This document shows positions 55,235 through 64,000 of a stretch of DNA of 64,000 nt, one piece after another; the first letter of the stretch is position 1, and each line of letters begins with the position of its first letter. The DNA comes from Lymantria dispar (taxonomy: Eukaryota > Arthropoda > Insecta > Lepidoptera > Erebidae). The stretch spans positions 31,005,501-31,069,500 of the forward strand of contig CM063455.1 of the NCBI GenBank assembly GCA_032191425.1, written 5' to 3'. The translations under genes and the position numbers were made by a program. The notes under the pieces are model-generated. The model was not told where the DNA came from. It saw only the letters and a list, made by a program, of their open reading frames with translations, and made no database searches.

Positions 55235-55443
55235 TCCTACTAATATTATAAACGCGAAAGTTTGTATGTATGTGAGGATATGAAGATGTTTGTTGCTATT
55301 TCACGCAAAAACTACTGAATGCATTTTAATGCAACTTCACAATAGTATAGCTTACATATCAGAATAACACAATTGGCTATAATTTATCCCGATATTCACA
55401 TGGGAAGAGGGACTATGCGGGTGAAACCGCAGGGCGATACTAG
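55235..55443 (+). mobile_element. Helitron-like element, second subfamily
   Basis: TCCTACTAATATTATAAACG start after an A, CTAG end before a T; 209 bp. Confidence 0.7.
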
Positions 55444-55455
55444 TTAAAAATATTA

Positions 55456-55825
55456 TCGTATTCAAATTCAAATTATTTATTATGCATAAACCCCGAAAGG
55501 GCACTTACATATTGTCAGGTTTACAATTTCCAAAAAAAAAAATAATATACTACCACCGGATCGGAACGCGACCGCTACTGAGAAGATCCGGCAAGAAACT
55601 CAGCGGGCTTGTCTATTATTTTTAATTTCTTTTTTTTTTCTTATTACTAGATATACAATTGTGTACATGTTTTGTAAAAACTAGCTCCAATGTGATACCC
55701 TTCGAACCGCAAGACACTTAATATAATTCAAACGATTATGGCTGGACCAGATCCCACAAGCGGTACCCAATCACGAGTTAACTACTAAAGCAGCCATCAC
55801 TCCCCTCAACCACTATGGAGGGATA
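55456..55825 (-). mobile_element. CR1/L2-like LINE 3' fragment
   Basis: TTCAAATTCAAATTATTTAT start (tail complement) to CCCTCAACCACTATGGAGGG; 3' UTR only. Confidence 0.8.
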
Positions 55826-55857
55826 TAGATATCATCCGTCTTAAAAATATATTGCGA

Positions 55858-56090
55858 ATTGCGACCGACCACCGTAATCCCTCCTCTTTCACCATTAGGC
55901 TGACCACTGGTACCGAGTTCCTTGGCGTCCGTGGCAATCCTGGCAGATCAGGCCTGACGGGGCAGGCCTACCTTTTCTTCACCGCTTCCGGGGAGTCGCC
56001 TTGACGCGATCAGCCTCTCTGCAAGTAACGTATTATTCTCCTGTCCAAGTACCAGTGGTATCGGCTAGGGCGGCATCAGTCGCTACGGTT
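55858..56090 (-). mobile_element. R1-type 3' UTR fragment, diverged
   Basis: CCGACCACCGTAATCC to CGGCTAGGGCGGCATCAG. Confidence 0.65.
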
Positions 56091-56197
56091 TTAACATCTT
56101 ACTGCAATGCTATGGTCATTTGTATAGCGACAAGTTTTCTATCAAGTGATTGAGTAAGAGTCGACGCTCACTTGACAGGATGACTCATAATTGTACG

Positions 56198-56515
56198 ATT
56201 TTTTTTGTGGGTGGGCTGCGGTCGGCGCGCCTCCGCACCACTCCGTCCTGGGCGACAGAGGGGCTTAAGCACGCAACTCCCGCAACCCACCCGAAAACCA
56301 CGTCGCCTTCGTCGTTGGGCCGACCACCGGAGCAGGGTTACTTGACATCAATGGTCAGCCCGACGGAATACCCCCTATTGGGGTACCCTCCCATAGACCG
56401 ACGTCCCCCCATCGGGGAGGACGTCGGTCTTTCCTCACGCGGTCAGCCTCTCGGCGGGTGACGGACTAATCCCCGGTCACGTCACCCGCGGCCTCGGCTA
56501 GGGCGGCATGAGGCG
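56198..56515 (-). mobile_element. R1-type 3' UTR fragment
   Basis: T-run, GTGGGTGGGCTGCGGTCGGC to GGCTAGGGCGGCATGAGGCG; well preserved. An open frame here is antisense to the UTR and not a gene. Confidence 0.75.
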
Positions 56516-57070
56516 CATCATAATTGTACGATAAAGGATTTTTGTGAAAGGAAATGATTATGAACTTTATTTTCATGCTATTAGCACACAAATTTCTTTA
56601 AATCGTGTATGCCATGGAATGCTCAGTCTGCTTGTAACCACCCTTCATCCTTGAAGCTATTTTTATGACACCGACGAAAAAATTAAGGGGAGGCAAGTGT
56701 ATTCTTACCCTATCACCCTGAGGCATAATCATGCAATAAAGACAAATAATTAGTTATAATTTAAATTCCATCAAATTATCAACACGTAAAGAGGAAATCA
56801 TAAATTTTGTTGCTCATTTAAAAAAAACTTTTATCATTGTATGAAGGTACTGAGAAGGCAATAAGAAGCTATAAAGGACAATTATAGAACATCTGGACGC
56901 AACGATTAACGTAGTTATAATTGCAGGTGGTTAACTGGTTAATCGTCGGAAACGTACAAACGGCTGTGAAAAATCTTTTTTGTTAGTTCAGGAGACGGCT
57001 AACTTTTAACACTGTGATAAGTGACTTCTTCGTTTGGTGAGAAGAGTAAGAATCTTATATGATTATATAC
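56516..57070. other. No gene recognised
   Basis: A faint SINE A head trace on the minus strand near 56650-56720; otherwise unassigned. Confidence 0.4.
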
Positions 57071-57072
57071 TC

Positions 57073-57305
57073 ATCATCATCCAGATTTTTACCGTGCACT
57101 GCTGGGCATAGGCTACCCTCATAGAACCCCATATGGCGCGATTTTTTATTGGACATTGCTGTCATAATCGTCACAAGATTTCACTGCCCTTCCTGCGGGT
57201 GATCTTAAGAGACAAATTAAGAACCTCCCAATTTTTCTTCCCATGAGGAAGCAGCTGGAGCTGAGCAGTGGAGAAATTTACGAGTATGCGATGTGATGAT
57301 GATAA
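57073..57305. mobile_element. RTE-like LINE/SINE end fragments, inverted
   Basis: CATCATCATCC and CACTGCTGGGCATAGGCTAC on the left, and a plus-strand GAGCAGTGGAG...GTGATGATGATA end on the right, both resembling RTE 3' ends. Confidence 0.5.
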
Positions 57306-57594
57306 GTTAGTTATAGTTAATTATATTTCTCTCAGTGCCGAAGAGAAGTTTAAAAAATTGATACATAATAAGATTTTCATTCATCAACCTTCATAGGTTA
57401 AAAAGTCTAGATCATCTCCACTTTTAGATAAAGATTTCCACGTGTAAGAGATTTTGTCATATTCACATTAGGCAGACATGTTAATTATCGATCTACTTTT
57501 TTTTTACAAAAGAAGTTCTTACGTATTATTTACAATGAGTTCATTTATGTGAGTCATTTAGGTCCCTATTCTGAGAAAAAGGGTTCCCCACACT
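57306..57594. other. No gene recognised
   Basis: AT-rich flank of the LINE fragment. Confidence 0.35.
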
Positions 57595-57911
57595 TTCAGG
57601 CATGTATATATTGGATATATATTCTGGCGAAAATCTTATGTATGTAAAAAGAATTTTGAAAAATTTGAAAAGTACAGTAACATTCATCATGTAAGCACTA
57701 GGAATAAGGATAATCTAGTAATTCATACTACTCGTCTACAAAGAATTATTAGGTCTTTCATGGGGCAATGTATACGTTTTTACAATAAACTACCTAAAAA
57801 TATCCGAGACATGCCAATTAACATGTTTAAAAAAGCTATTAAGATTAGACTTTGTAGCAAAGGCTATTACAAAATTTCGGATTATTTCGATGATAATACA
57901 GAGTGGTTATG
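57595..57911 (+). pseudogene. CR1/L2-like LINE ORF2 C terminus
   Basis: About 85 codons collinear with the C-terminal end of the LINE at 29512-32305: VHTTRLQ-like block (NLVIHTTRLQRIIRSFMGQC), RFYNKLPKNIRDMPINMFKK, then KGYYKISDYFDDNTEWL and TGA at 57909-57911. The part before 57690 is eroded, with a frame break, and no RT motif remains, so this is a 5'-truncated insertion. The 3' UTR continues to about 58605. Residue differences from the longer copy are scattered, indicating a separate, older insertion rather than a recent duplicate. Confidence 0.82.
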
Positions 57912-58605
57912 AGCAGCTCCTCATTCAGCAATTAATGTTAATGTAATTGTTACAGCTTTATGGTTGTATGAATTTACACGTTTTTTTTATTTTATTTTCT
58001 TTTTTTTTTCTTTTCTTACTCTTGTGATTGTATAGCGTAGCGTGTTTTGCCTGTCGAATTTGGTTCTAATCTTTTTTAGCATACCTGCTATAGTTCGTAG
58101 TTTATTTTATAGTAGTAGTTTTTAAAGTATAGTAGTAGTTGTAGTTCGTTTTATATTTTTATCTAAGGTTTGGTCATGCTCACCGAATAAGGTTCTGCTT
58201 GCAGTAGCTATGTGGGGCGGGTCGCTACCCTCCCTCTAATTTGGTTGAGGAGAGTGATGGCTGCTCTAGTAGTTAACTCGTGACCAGGTGCTGCTTGTGG
58301 GATCTGGTCCAGTCATATTTTCTTCCTTTCTTTAATTTTTTTTTTACTTGTTCTAATTTTTGAAAATGTATACATATATACAATTTTGAAGGGCATCACA
58401 CTGGAGCTAATACCATATACGTTGTACGAAGCGCAAAATTATGAATATTTAAAAGATTAAAGAAAAAAATTACTGCTTGCTGAGTTTCTTGCCGAATCTT
58501 CTCATTTTGTGGCCGCGTTCCGATCCGGTGGTAGATTATTGTATTGTGTTCAAACGTTGTGTAACTTGACAATATGTAAGTGCCCTTAAGGGGCCTATGC
58601 AGAAT
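57912..58605 (+). mobile_element. CR1/L2-like LINE 3' UTR
   Basis: GTTTTGCCTGTCGAATTTGG, GGTCATGCTCACCGAATAAG, GATCTGGTCCAGTCAT, CCGATCCGGTGGTAG and CTATGCAGAATAAATGAT in family order. Confidence 0.8.
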
Positions 58606-58690
58606 AAATGATTTGATTTGATTTGATTTGCTTTGCTTGGCTTTAATTTGATTTGATTTGGTTTGATTTGTTTTGATCTGATCTGTGTGC
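58605..58690. repeat. (TTTGA)n pentanucleotide tract
   Basis: Imperfect ATTTG/TTTGA units with TTGCT and TCTGA variants continuing from the LINE tail; an expanded version of its normal TTTGAA tail. Confidence 0.9.
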
Positions 58691-59059
58691 CTACTCTTGA
58701 GTCTCGATTCCAATCCTAAATCCAATCGCAGCTCGAATTTGAGCAAATTTGGTACTCTTGAAAGCGACACTAACGCACGATTGGAATCAAATTCGGTACA
58801 ATATTTTTGAACTAAATGAATTTGACTCTCGTCGATTAAATCAAATATTTGCTACTCCTGACGCGATTTTGATGTAATTTAAAATAGTTAATATTGCACA
58901 ATTGCAAGAAAGCGTCTTTGTAGTGATCGAGTTCAATAACGTTATTAATTTAAAATAAGAAAATACAACACATTTGGTGAAAATAACAACGCCAAACGCG
59001 AAGAATTCATTCTCGATTTTGTTCAAGAGTACCAAATATAAGTTTGGTGAGATTGCAAT

Positions 59060-59110
59060 TGATTGGATTTGTTTTGATCTGATCTGATCTGATTTGATTT
59101 GATTTGCCTA
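59060..59110. repeat. Second (TTTGA/TCTGA)n tract
   Basis: Same units as 58605-58690, about 370 bases further on. Confidence 0.9.
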
Positions 59111-59620
59111 TTTGTTAGAAAAAATCGTCAATATTTGAATCTATACGCAACTAACAGAATCATCATAATAGACAACTAACGTTCATGTAACACATGGTTT
59201 CTGCAATAAATATCTTTGTATCATATGTGATATTATTAGATATGTGGTCTCCTCAACTAATATACGAATTGTCGATTCAAAAAATCAAGTCCTGCGTCTT
59301 CACAACCACTTCTCAGAAATATTGCGGTGAAACGATTCATCCTTGTTCATTTATTTTGCTAATCAAAACACCACTACATAATTTCATTTTTATCAAAACA
59401 TTTTATTTCGTGGAGTGACAGAATTCAATATAATTAGACCCTTCATAGGTAGTGTAAATAATGTATGATGAAATAATGTATGATTTACATTATTTACACT
59501 TATTTTGTACCAAGTTCCTTCCCATTACAGAGAAAACTCTCGGTCGTCAGTAGGCCGTAAGTGATCTGTTAATAAAAAACAAGATATTTTAAAAACATAC
59601 GTACTTATATAATACTATCT
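59111..59620. other. No gene recognised
   Basis: AT-rich; contains a 15-bp-stem hairpin at 59451-59500 (arms 59451-59465 and 59486-59500). Confidence 0.45.
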
Positions 59621-59624
59621 TTTG

Positions 59625-59980
59625 CTCGCGACTTCGTACGCAGGGTATAGACTTTAGGCTATTGCTAACTTTAACCTAAGACAGTTTACGTAGGTGAAAA
59701 TATTTATTAATAATACGATTCTTTCACACATGATATTTGCGAAAATTTAGCCGTTTACGCAGCGGAAGCTCTCAAAAGGAAAAAAAAACCGATTTTGAAA
59801 CATTATTCATTGGTGCTCCGCTTCTTGGTCTTGGCGTGATGATATACAGCCTTTCTGGATAAATGGGCTATCTAATAGTGAAAGAATTCTTCAAATCAGA
59901 CTGGTAGTTCCTGAGATTATCGCGTTCAAACAAACAAACTCTTCAGCTTTATATATTCGTACAGAAGTATAGATAGATAA
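59625..59980 (+). repeat. Dispersed repeat K, copy 1
   Basis: GCTCGCGACTTCGTACGC start; CGCGTTCAAACAAACAAACT and CTCTTCAGCTTTATA end, the latter also at 61670-61770. Confidence 0.6.
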
Positions 59981-60120
59981 TGCAAACCATTTAAATATTT
60001 GGCGTCGTTATTAACCTTCGGTTGTAACTATACGCTAAGTTGACAGCTACTACGTAAGTTTTTGTAGAAATTATAACGGAAAAAGAAAATGTAATGTATT
60101 TTTAGGTCTAAGATCATTCC

Positions 60121-60350
60121 TAGCCGAGGCCGCGGGTGACCGGACCGGAGATTTTAGTCCGTCACCCGTGGAGAGACTGACCGCGCGACGATGACCGACG
60201 TCCCGGGCAATTACGTCGAGAGGAGAGGGTACCCCTCAGGGTATGTCGGGCCGACCACTGAAGACGAGTCACTCTGCTCCGGTGGTCAGCCCAACGACGA
60301 GTGCGACGTGGGTACCGGTGGGTTATGGGCCGGCACGCCGTCCTTTCGTC
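60121..60350 (+). mobile_element. R1-type 3' UTR fragment
   Basis: GCCGAGGCCGCGGGTGACCG to GGGTTATGGGCC...GTCCTTTCGTC; lacks the A-tail. Confidence 0.75.
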
Positions 60351-60366
60351 AAACAAAAACCTGGGC

Positions 60367-60620
60367 TCCCACCGTTATGAGAGGAATATTAACTTACTAT
60401 AACACGCTGGTCAAATGTGTTGACATAGGGTTTTATGTCGAGTTTTCCTTCTCTTACATAGTGGCATGTTATCTGCGTATTATATCCCTTTTTCTTTTTT
60501 GTTTTTTTGGGGGGTGAGTTGCGGTCGGCGCACTCCTCGCTCCACTCTGTCCGGAGCGACAGAGGGACGTAAGCAGTCATCTTTTACTACACCCACGAGC
60601 AAGAGTAAGTAGTAAAGGCA
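60367..60620 (-). mobile_element. SINE A copy split by R1 fragment
   Basis: 60367-60500 and 60576-60620 are the two parts (TATATCCCTT, then TCATCTTTTACTACACCCAC), interrupted by the R1-type piece at 60503-60575. Confidence 0.65.
60503..60575 (-). mobile_element. R1-type 3' UTR, very short insertion
   Basis: T-rich start, GGGGTGAGTTGCGGTCGGCG and CTGTCCGGAGCGACAGAGGG; only about 70 bases long. Confidence 0.65.
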
Positions 60621-60984
60621 GGAATCTAAAGTATAAATAAACAAAATATTATATAAATAAACAGATAAATATCAATACGTTACAGCAGTACTTCATAAAC
60701 AAGTGGAACAATCCCTTGAACATGGTAGTCTGTCAAAAAGATGGCAACATAGACGCTTATTAAAAACATTTCAATGATGTATTGCCAGTAATTTCTGCTG
60801 AAATACCCCCTAAGTGGGTGCGCGTCCCGCCGACACGGCTGCCAGAAGGGTATTATCAGGGTTGGCGAAATGGACGTTGACTTTCTGTTATAAAATCTTT
60901 TTTTTACTCAAATATTTATTGAATTTCTTTCTATACTTAATAACTTGTTATAAATTTTATTTTTATTTATCATAGCTGACCCAA
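60621..60984. other. No gene recognised
   Basis: AT-rich; a GC-rich phrase at 60818-60850 has no match. Confidence 0.35.
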
Positions 60985-61075
60985 CAGACGTTGTTCTGTT
61001 CAAATAAAATAAAAGGAATTCTCCTTCAAATCGACAGCAGCGCCACCTACCGTGTCCAATTAATTTTCTTGTGAA
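60985..61075 (+). repeat. Repeat I fragment
   Basis: GACGTTGTTCTGTTC and CAGCGCCACCTACCGTGTCC, as at 3413-3465. Confidence 0.6.
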
Positions 61076-61107
61076 TCGATTCTTTGGATGACGATTCAAA
61101 TCGATTC

Positions 61108-61140
61108 AAGAATCGATCTTTTTCAGAAAGATCGATTCTT
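61108..61140. repeat. Perfect hairpin, 14-bp stem
   Basis: Arms AAGAATCGATCTTT (61108-61121) and its inverse (61127-61140) around TTCAG; the arm phrase ATCGATTCTT repeats twice more downstream. Confidence 0.93.
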
Positions 61141-61665
61141 CTTCCATCGATTCTTCTTCCATCCCTTATGAGCCGCGCAGCATGGTATCTCGCAGAGGCT
61201 ACCGCCTCCTCGCCCCTCATGACCGCCCGCTACCACACTAATACTTACATTTTTAATATCGCGATATCTTTTGAATGAAATGTCTGAATTTAATAATTCA
61301 AAAATTTCTAGAATGGTATAGAATCCATCTTGAATATGAAGTAATTTATTTTGATAAGGATTAATACCAAGGTACAAAATAAAGAGATTCTAAGCGACGG
61401 CACTTTAGTTATTTAAAAAAAAATTAAAAACCACTTATTTTGAGATAACTACAATAGTGAGACTTATGGTGTCGCGATATTATTTGTAGACAATTATATG
61501 CTCTGCAAAGTTGTAGTACATTGTTTTGTTCTATATTAATAGTTTTCGCAGCACACGCGATGTAAGTCTTATTTCGGGTCATTTTTTTACACCTTGGGTT
61601 ACATTATTGGACTTTTAGTACGGATCCCTAATTTTTTTGAAAATATAATATAGCTTATAGCCTTC
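61141..61665. other. No gene recognised
   Basis: AT-rich; nothing identified. Confidence 0.4.
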
Positions 61666-61669
61666 CTCG

Positions 61670-61770
61670 ATAAATGAACTATCCAAGCCTGAAAGAATTT
61701 TTCAAATCGGACCAACGTTTTCTGAGATTAGCGCGTTCAAACAAACAAACAAACTCTTCAGCTTTATAAT
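61670..61770 (+). repeat. Repeat K fragment
   Basis: GAGATTAGCGCGTTCAAACA and ACTCTTCAGCTTTATAATAT. Confidence 0.6.
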
Positions 61771-61782
61771 ATTAAAGATTTA

Positions 61783-62040
61783 TCATTTCAGCCTATCGCT
61801 GTTCACTGCTGGACGTAGGCCTCTCTCATGTTACACTACAGAATGCGGTCTTGTGCCGCCTGCATCCAACGACGCCCAGCAACTTTGACCAGATCGTCGG
61901 TTCACCTAGTAGGGGGGCGTCGTACGAGAGGTTGAAACGCTTGTTCTCTCTCTCGAAGAAAGGTTCTCGAGAACCTTTCTTCCCCAGCGGTTGTCGATTC
62001 GTCGAGAGATGTGGCCTGGCGCGTGCTAATTCTTTCTTTC
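61783..62040 (-). mobile_element. RTE LINE fragment with palindrome
   Basis: Inverse of the RTE C terminus (CACTGCTGGACGTAGGCCTC, CCAGCAACTTTGACCAGATC), broken by a foldback at 61955-61982. Confidence 0.75.
61955..61982. repeat. 28-bp perfect palindrome
   Basis: Centred on TTCTCGAGAA, with no spacer, within RTE sequence. Confidence 0.95.
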
Positions 62041-62164
62041 TAAGTTTTTATTAATTTAAGATTAAAAATTTTTGTAATATTTTTTGAATTTCATGCTTTT
62101 TTTCAGACCATACACGTTCAAAACCATGGCCTTTACTAGATGAGAGAAATTAGCCTAATGTATC

Positions 62165-62293
62165 ACACATAGCAGCCCAATGGCGAAAGGGAGTTCCCTC
62201 CTCTACGGTAGTTTATAAGACAGTGCGCCACCCTTCTGTCACCCCGGACGGAACGGATGCGTGTGTGCTGGCTATAACCCACATAAAAAAAAA
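62165..62293 (+). mobile_element. R1-type 3' UTR fragment
   Basis: CTGTCACCCCGGACGGAACG then ATAACCCACATAAAAAAAAA. Confidence 0.65.
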
Positions 62294-62307
62294 TAGTGCC
62301 ACATATA

Positions 62308-62480
62308 TTCAGCCTATCACCGTCCACTGCTGGACGTAGCCCTCTTTCATGTTTCGCTACAAAGAGTACACATGTGCCGCCTGTATCCAACGACGCCCAG
62401 CAATTTTTACCAGGTAATCGGTCCACCTAGTAGGGGAGCGTCCTACACGGCCTCGTCAGATACGTGGTCACTACTCGAGA
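62308..62480 (-). mobile_element. RTE LINE 3' fragment
   Basis: TTCAGCCTATCACCGTCCAC to CTCGAGAACCTTTCTTC. Confidence 0.75.
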
Positions 62481-62481
62481 A

Positions 62482-62565
62482 CCTTTCTTCAAAATGCGAT
62501 CCTGTGCCGCCTACATCCAACGACGTCCAACAGTTTTCTCCAGTTCGTCTGTCCACCTAGTTCCG
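62482..62565 (-). mobile_element. RTE LINE short fragment
   Basis: ATGCGATCCTGTGCCGCC to TCCACCTAG, repeating part of the preceding fragment in the same orientation. Confidence 0.7.
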
Positions 62566-62685
62566 TCATACTATGGACGGGGACGTTTCTGATCTCAAAT
62601 TGGACTGAATAAATCATATCTGTGCAATTTTGATGACTTTTGAATATCTAACAAAATTTGCAATATGTACGATGGAAAAGGAGAG

Positions 62686-62900
62686 TCTGTGTGGTGACAA
62701 AGTAAGAATACAATTCACCACCTAAAAGACGAGTAAGGGATATACGCAGATAACCTCGATGCAAGAGGGGGAAACTCGAAACAAAACTCTATTCCAACAC
62801 GTCTGACCAACGTGGAATGTTAGGTCAATTGCCCTCCCATTGTGGAGGAGGCCCGAGCCTGTCACTGGGACGTATATGGCCTGAGATGATGATGACGATG
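62686..62900 (+). mobile_element. SINE A copy
   Basis: CTGTGTGGTGACAAAGTAAG to CTGAGATGATGATGACGATG, with a deletion removing half of the hairpin. Confidence 0.8.
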
Positions 62901-63348
62901 TAAAAGAAGTACACATTAGATCAACTCTAAGTAATTGAGCTAAGAGTATCGGCCTATTTAGCGACATAAATAAAGGCAATATAAATAAATATTTAAAAAA
63001 ATAAATGAATATAAATCAATAAAAAAAATAAAAAATAAATCTTACATTGCCTACAATACGTCATCTGATCTAGATATTATTCACAAAAAACAATACAAGT
63101 GACAACCCTATCCATTGGTATGATTTATAGGTTTCTTAATAAATACGCGAGGCGACGCAACGATCGCTGTTCTAATATTAATTGTGAGCCTCGTTAATTA
63201 TTAAAGCGATACTACCCCGCAAATTGTAATAGATTGGAGCCACTCCACCTGATTGTACTAAGAGAACTTTCAACTTGTACATTACAGATTGCAATGATGG
63301 TTTAGTAGACTGATAGCCGTCTTAAATACGCACTATAGTAAGTTTATC
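62901..63348. other. No gene recognised
   Basis: A-rich ATAAAT repeats at 62965-63045; a faint SINE B trace near 62905-62950. Confidence 0.4.
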
Positions 63349-63585
63349 ATTATCATCTCAACCCAAATACTTCCCACTGTTGGGCTCGTGCCTGCTGCAT
63401 TGTTGGAGGGAAATTGACCTTCTATACCACGCTTGTCAGACATATTGCCATAAGGTTTTATTTCGAGTTTTTCTTCTCTTGCATAGATATTATATGCGTA
63501 TTATATCCCTTAGTCAACTTTTAAAACACCCACGGGGAAGAGAGGGTGTGGTGAATTGTATTCTTACTCTGTCACCACACGGAAT
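63349..63585 (-). mobile_element. SINE A copy
   Basis: TCATCTCAACCCAAATACTT to GTCACCACACGGAA. Confidence 0.85.
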
Positions 63586-63664
63586 AAACAATCATAGGTT
63601 CAATTTGTGTAACTTAATTTTGTATCTTAACCAAAAATGGAAGACATAAAATTGGTCTCTATTT

Positions 63665-63840
63665 CATAATATGTTGACGTGAGACATCTTAGTCCGCCCG
63701 TGACCATGAACGCTACAATTTTGTTTTGTGTTCGAAACGTTGGGCAAACAAAAATCAAATACAAATGCGATAAAATTCGTAAAGTAGTTTTATTTACAAT
63801 GTGTAATTCTCACGTAAACATCAGAAGTCATTATAATTGA
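63665..63840 (+). repeat. Dispersed repeat H, copy 2
   Basis: GACATCTTAGTCCGCCCGTG, TTCGAAACGTTGGG and TGCGATAAAATTCGTAAAGT. Confidence 0.65.
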
Positions 63841-64000
63841 TAAAGGATTAAAAGGGTATCATCCTTAATTGTACATTTCTAGCGATAATCTCTCTCACGC
63901 ACGTAGAGGATCTAGAACGAATGAGGTTTAAAAGCAATCTTTTTACGTTAAAGTGCGGCCTAGCTATGCCCGTGGTATTGTAAAGTTCCATGCGGTGCAA

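Noticed and set aside
62163..62426. 87-codon minus-strand frame
   Set aside because: It crosses the boundary between an R1 fragment and an RTE fragment, so it cannot be one gene.

Overview
This window reads as intergenic, transposon-saturated DNA from a lepidopteran (moth or butterfly). I see no single-copy host gene. Nearly all recognisable sequence belongs to repeat families typical of Lepidoptera: a roughly 240-bp SINE with an ATG-repeat tail (about 40 copies or pieces), R1-, RTE-, jockey- and CR1/L2-type non-LTR retrotransposon remnants, Helitron-like elements ending in CTAG, two dead mariner elements and several MITEs. The order and species assignment are inferences from repeat content.

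The most notable object is at 34527-39718: an apparently complete 5.2-kb DNA transposon. It has 25-bp terminal inverted repeats (23/25 matching), a flanking TATA direct repeat, a plausible promoter and 5' UTR intron, a coding region of about 1,200 codons and a polyadenylation signal. The protein has a basic coiled-coil N terminus, a Cys/His cluster, a DDE-like core (D378, D460, E493 in the frame opening at 36095), an acidic internally duplicated linker and a C-terminal SH3/Tudor-like module. I recall this protein type only as an uncharacterised family. Three frameshifts, two of them in A-runs, mean this copy is probably dead as read. The element sits inside one of two copies of a local duplication, and the other copy (34019-34310) supplies an empty-site comparison.

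Layout. 1-5625: nested Helitron, mariner, LINE and microsatellite insertions. 5627-15066: SINE arrays, R1 and MITE copies. 15378-25372: RTE, R1 and jockey remnants, a CA-repeat tract and a full-length dead mariner. 26188-32366: three-level nesting including a 2.8-kb CR1/L2-like LINE inserted in a tRNA-derived SINE. 32925-39880: older composite repeats and the DNA transposon. 40102-49060: dense SINE, LINE and R1 copies with a cluster of near-perfect hairpins at 44847-45464. 49313-64000: a MITE with a 120-bp tandem array, young SINE-B copies with clean target duplications, Helitrons and further LINE remnants.

The families depend on each other. The abundant SINE A ends almost exactly like the 3' end of the RTE LINE at 17449-17905, which suggests that RTE machinery moves it. 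SINE A and SINE B share a hairpin-bearing head. Interruptions of one repeat by another give a relative insertion order.
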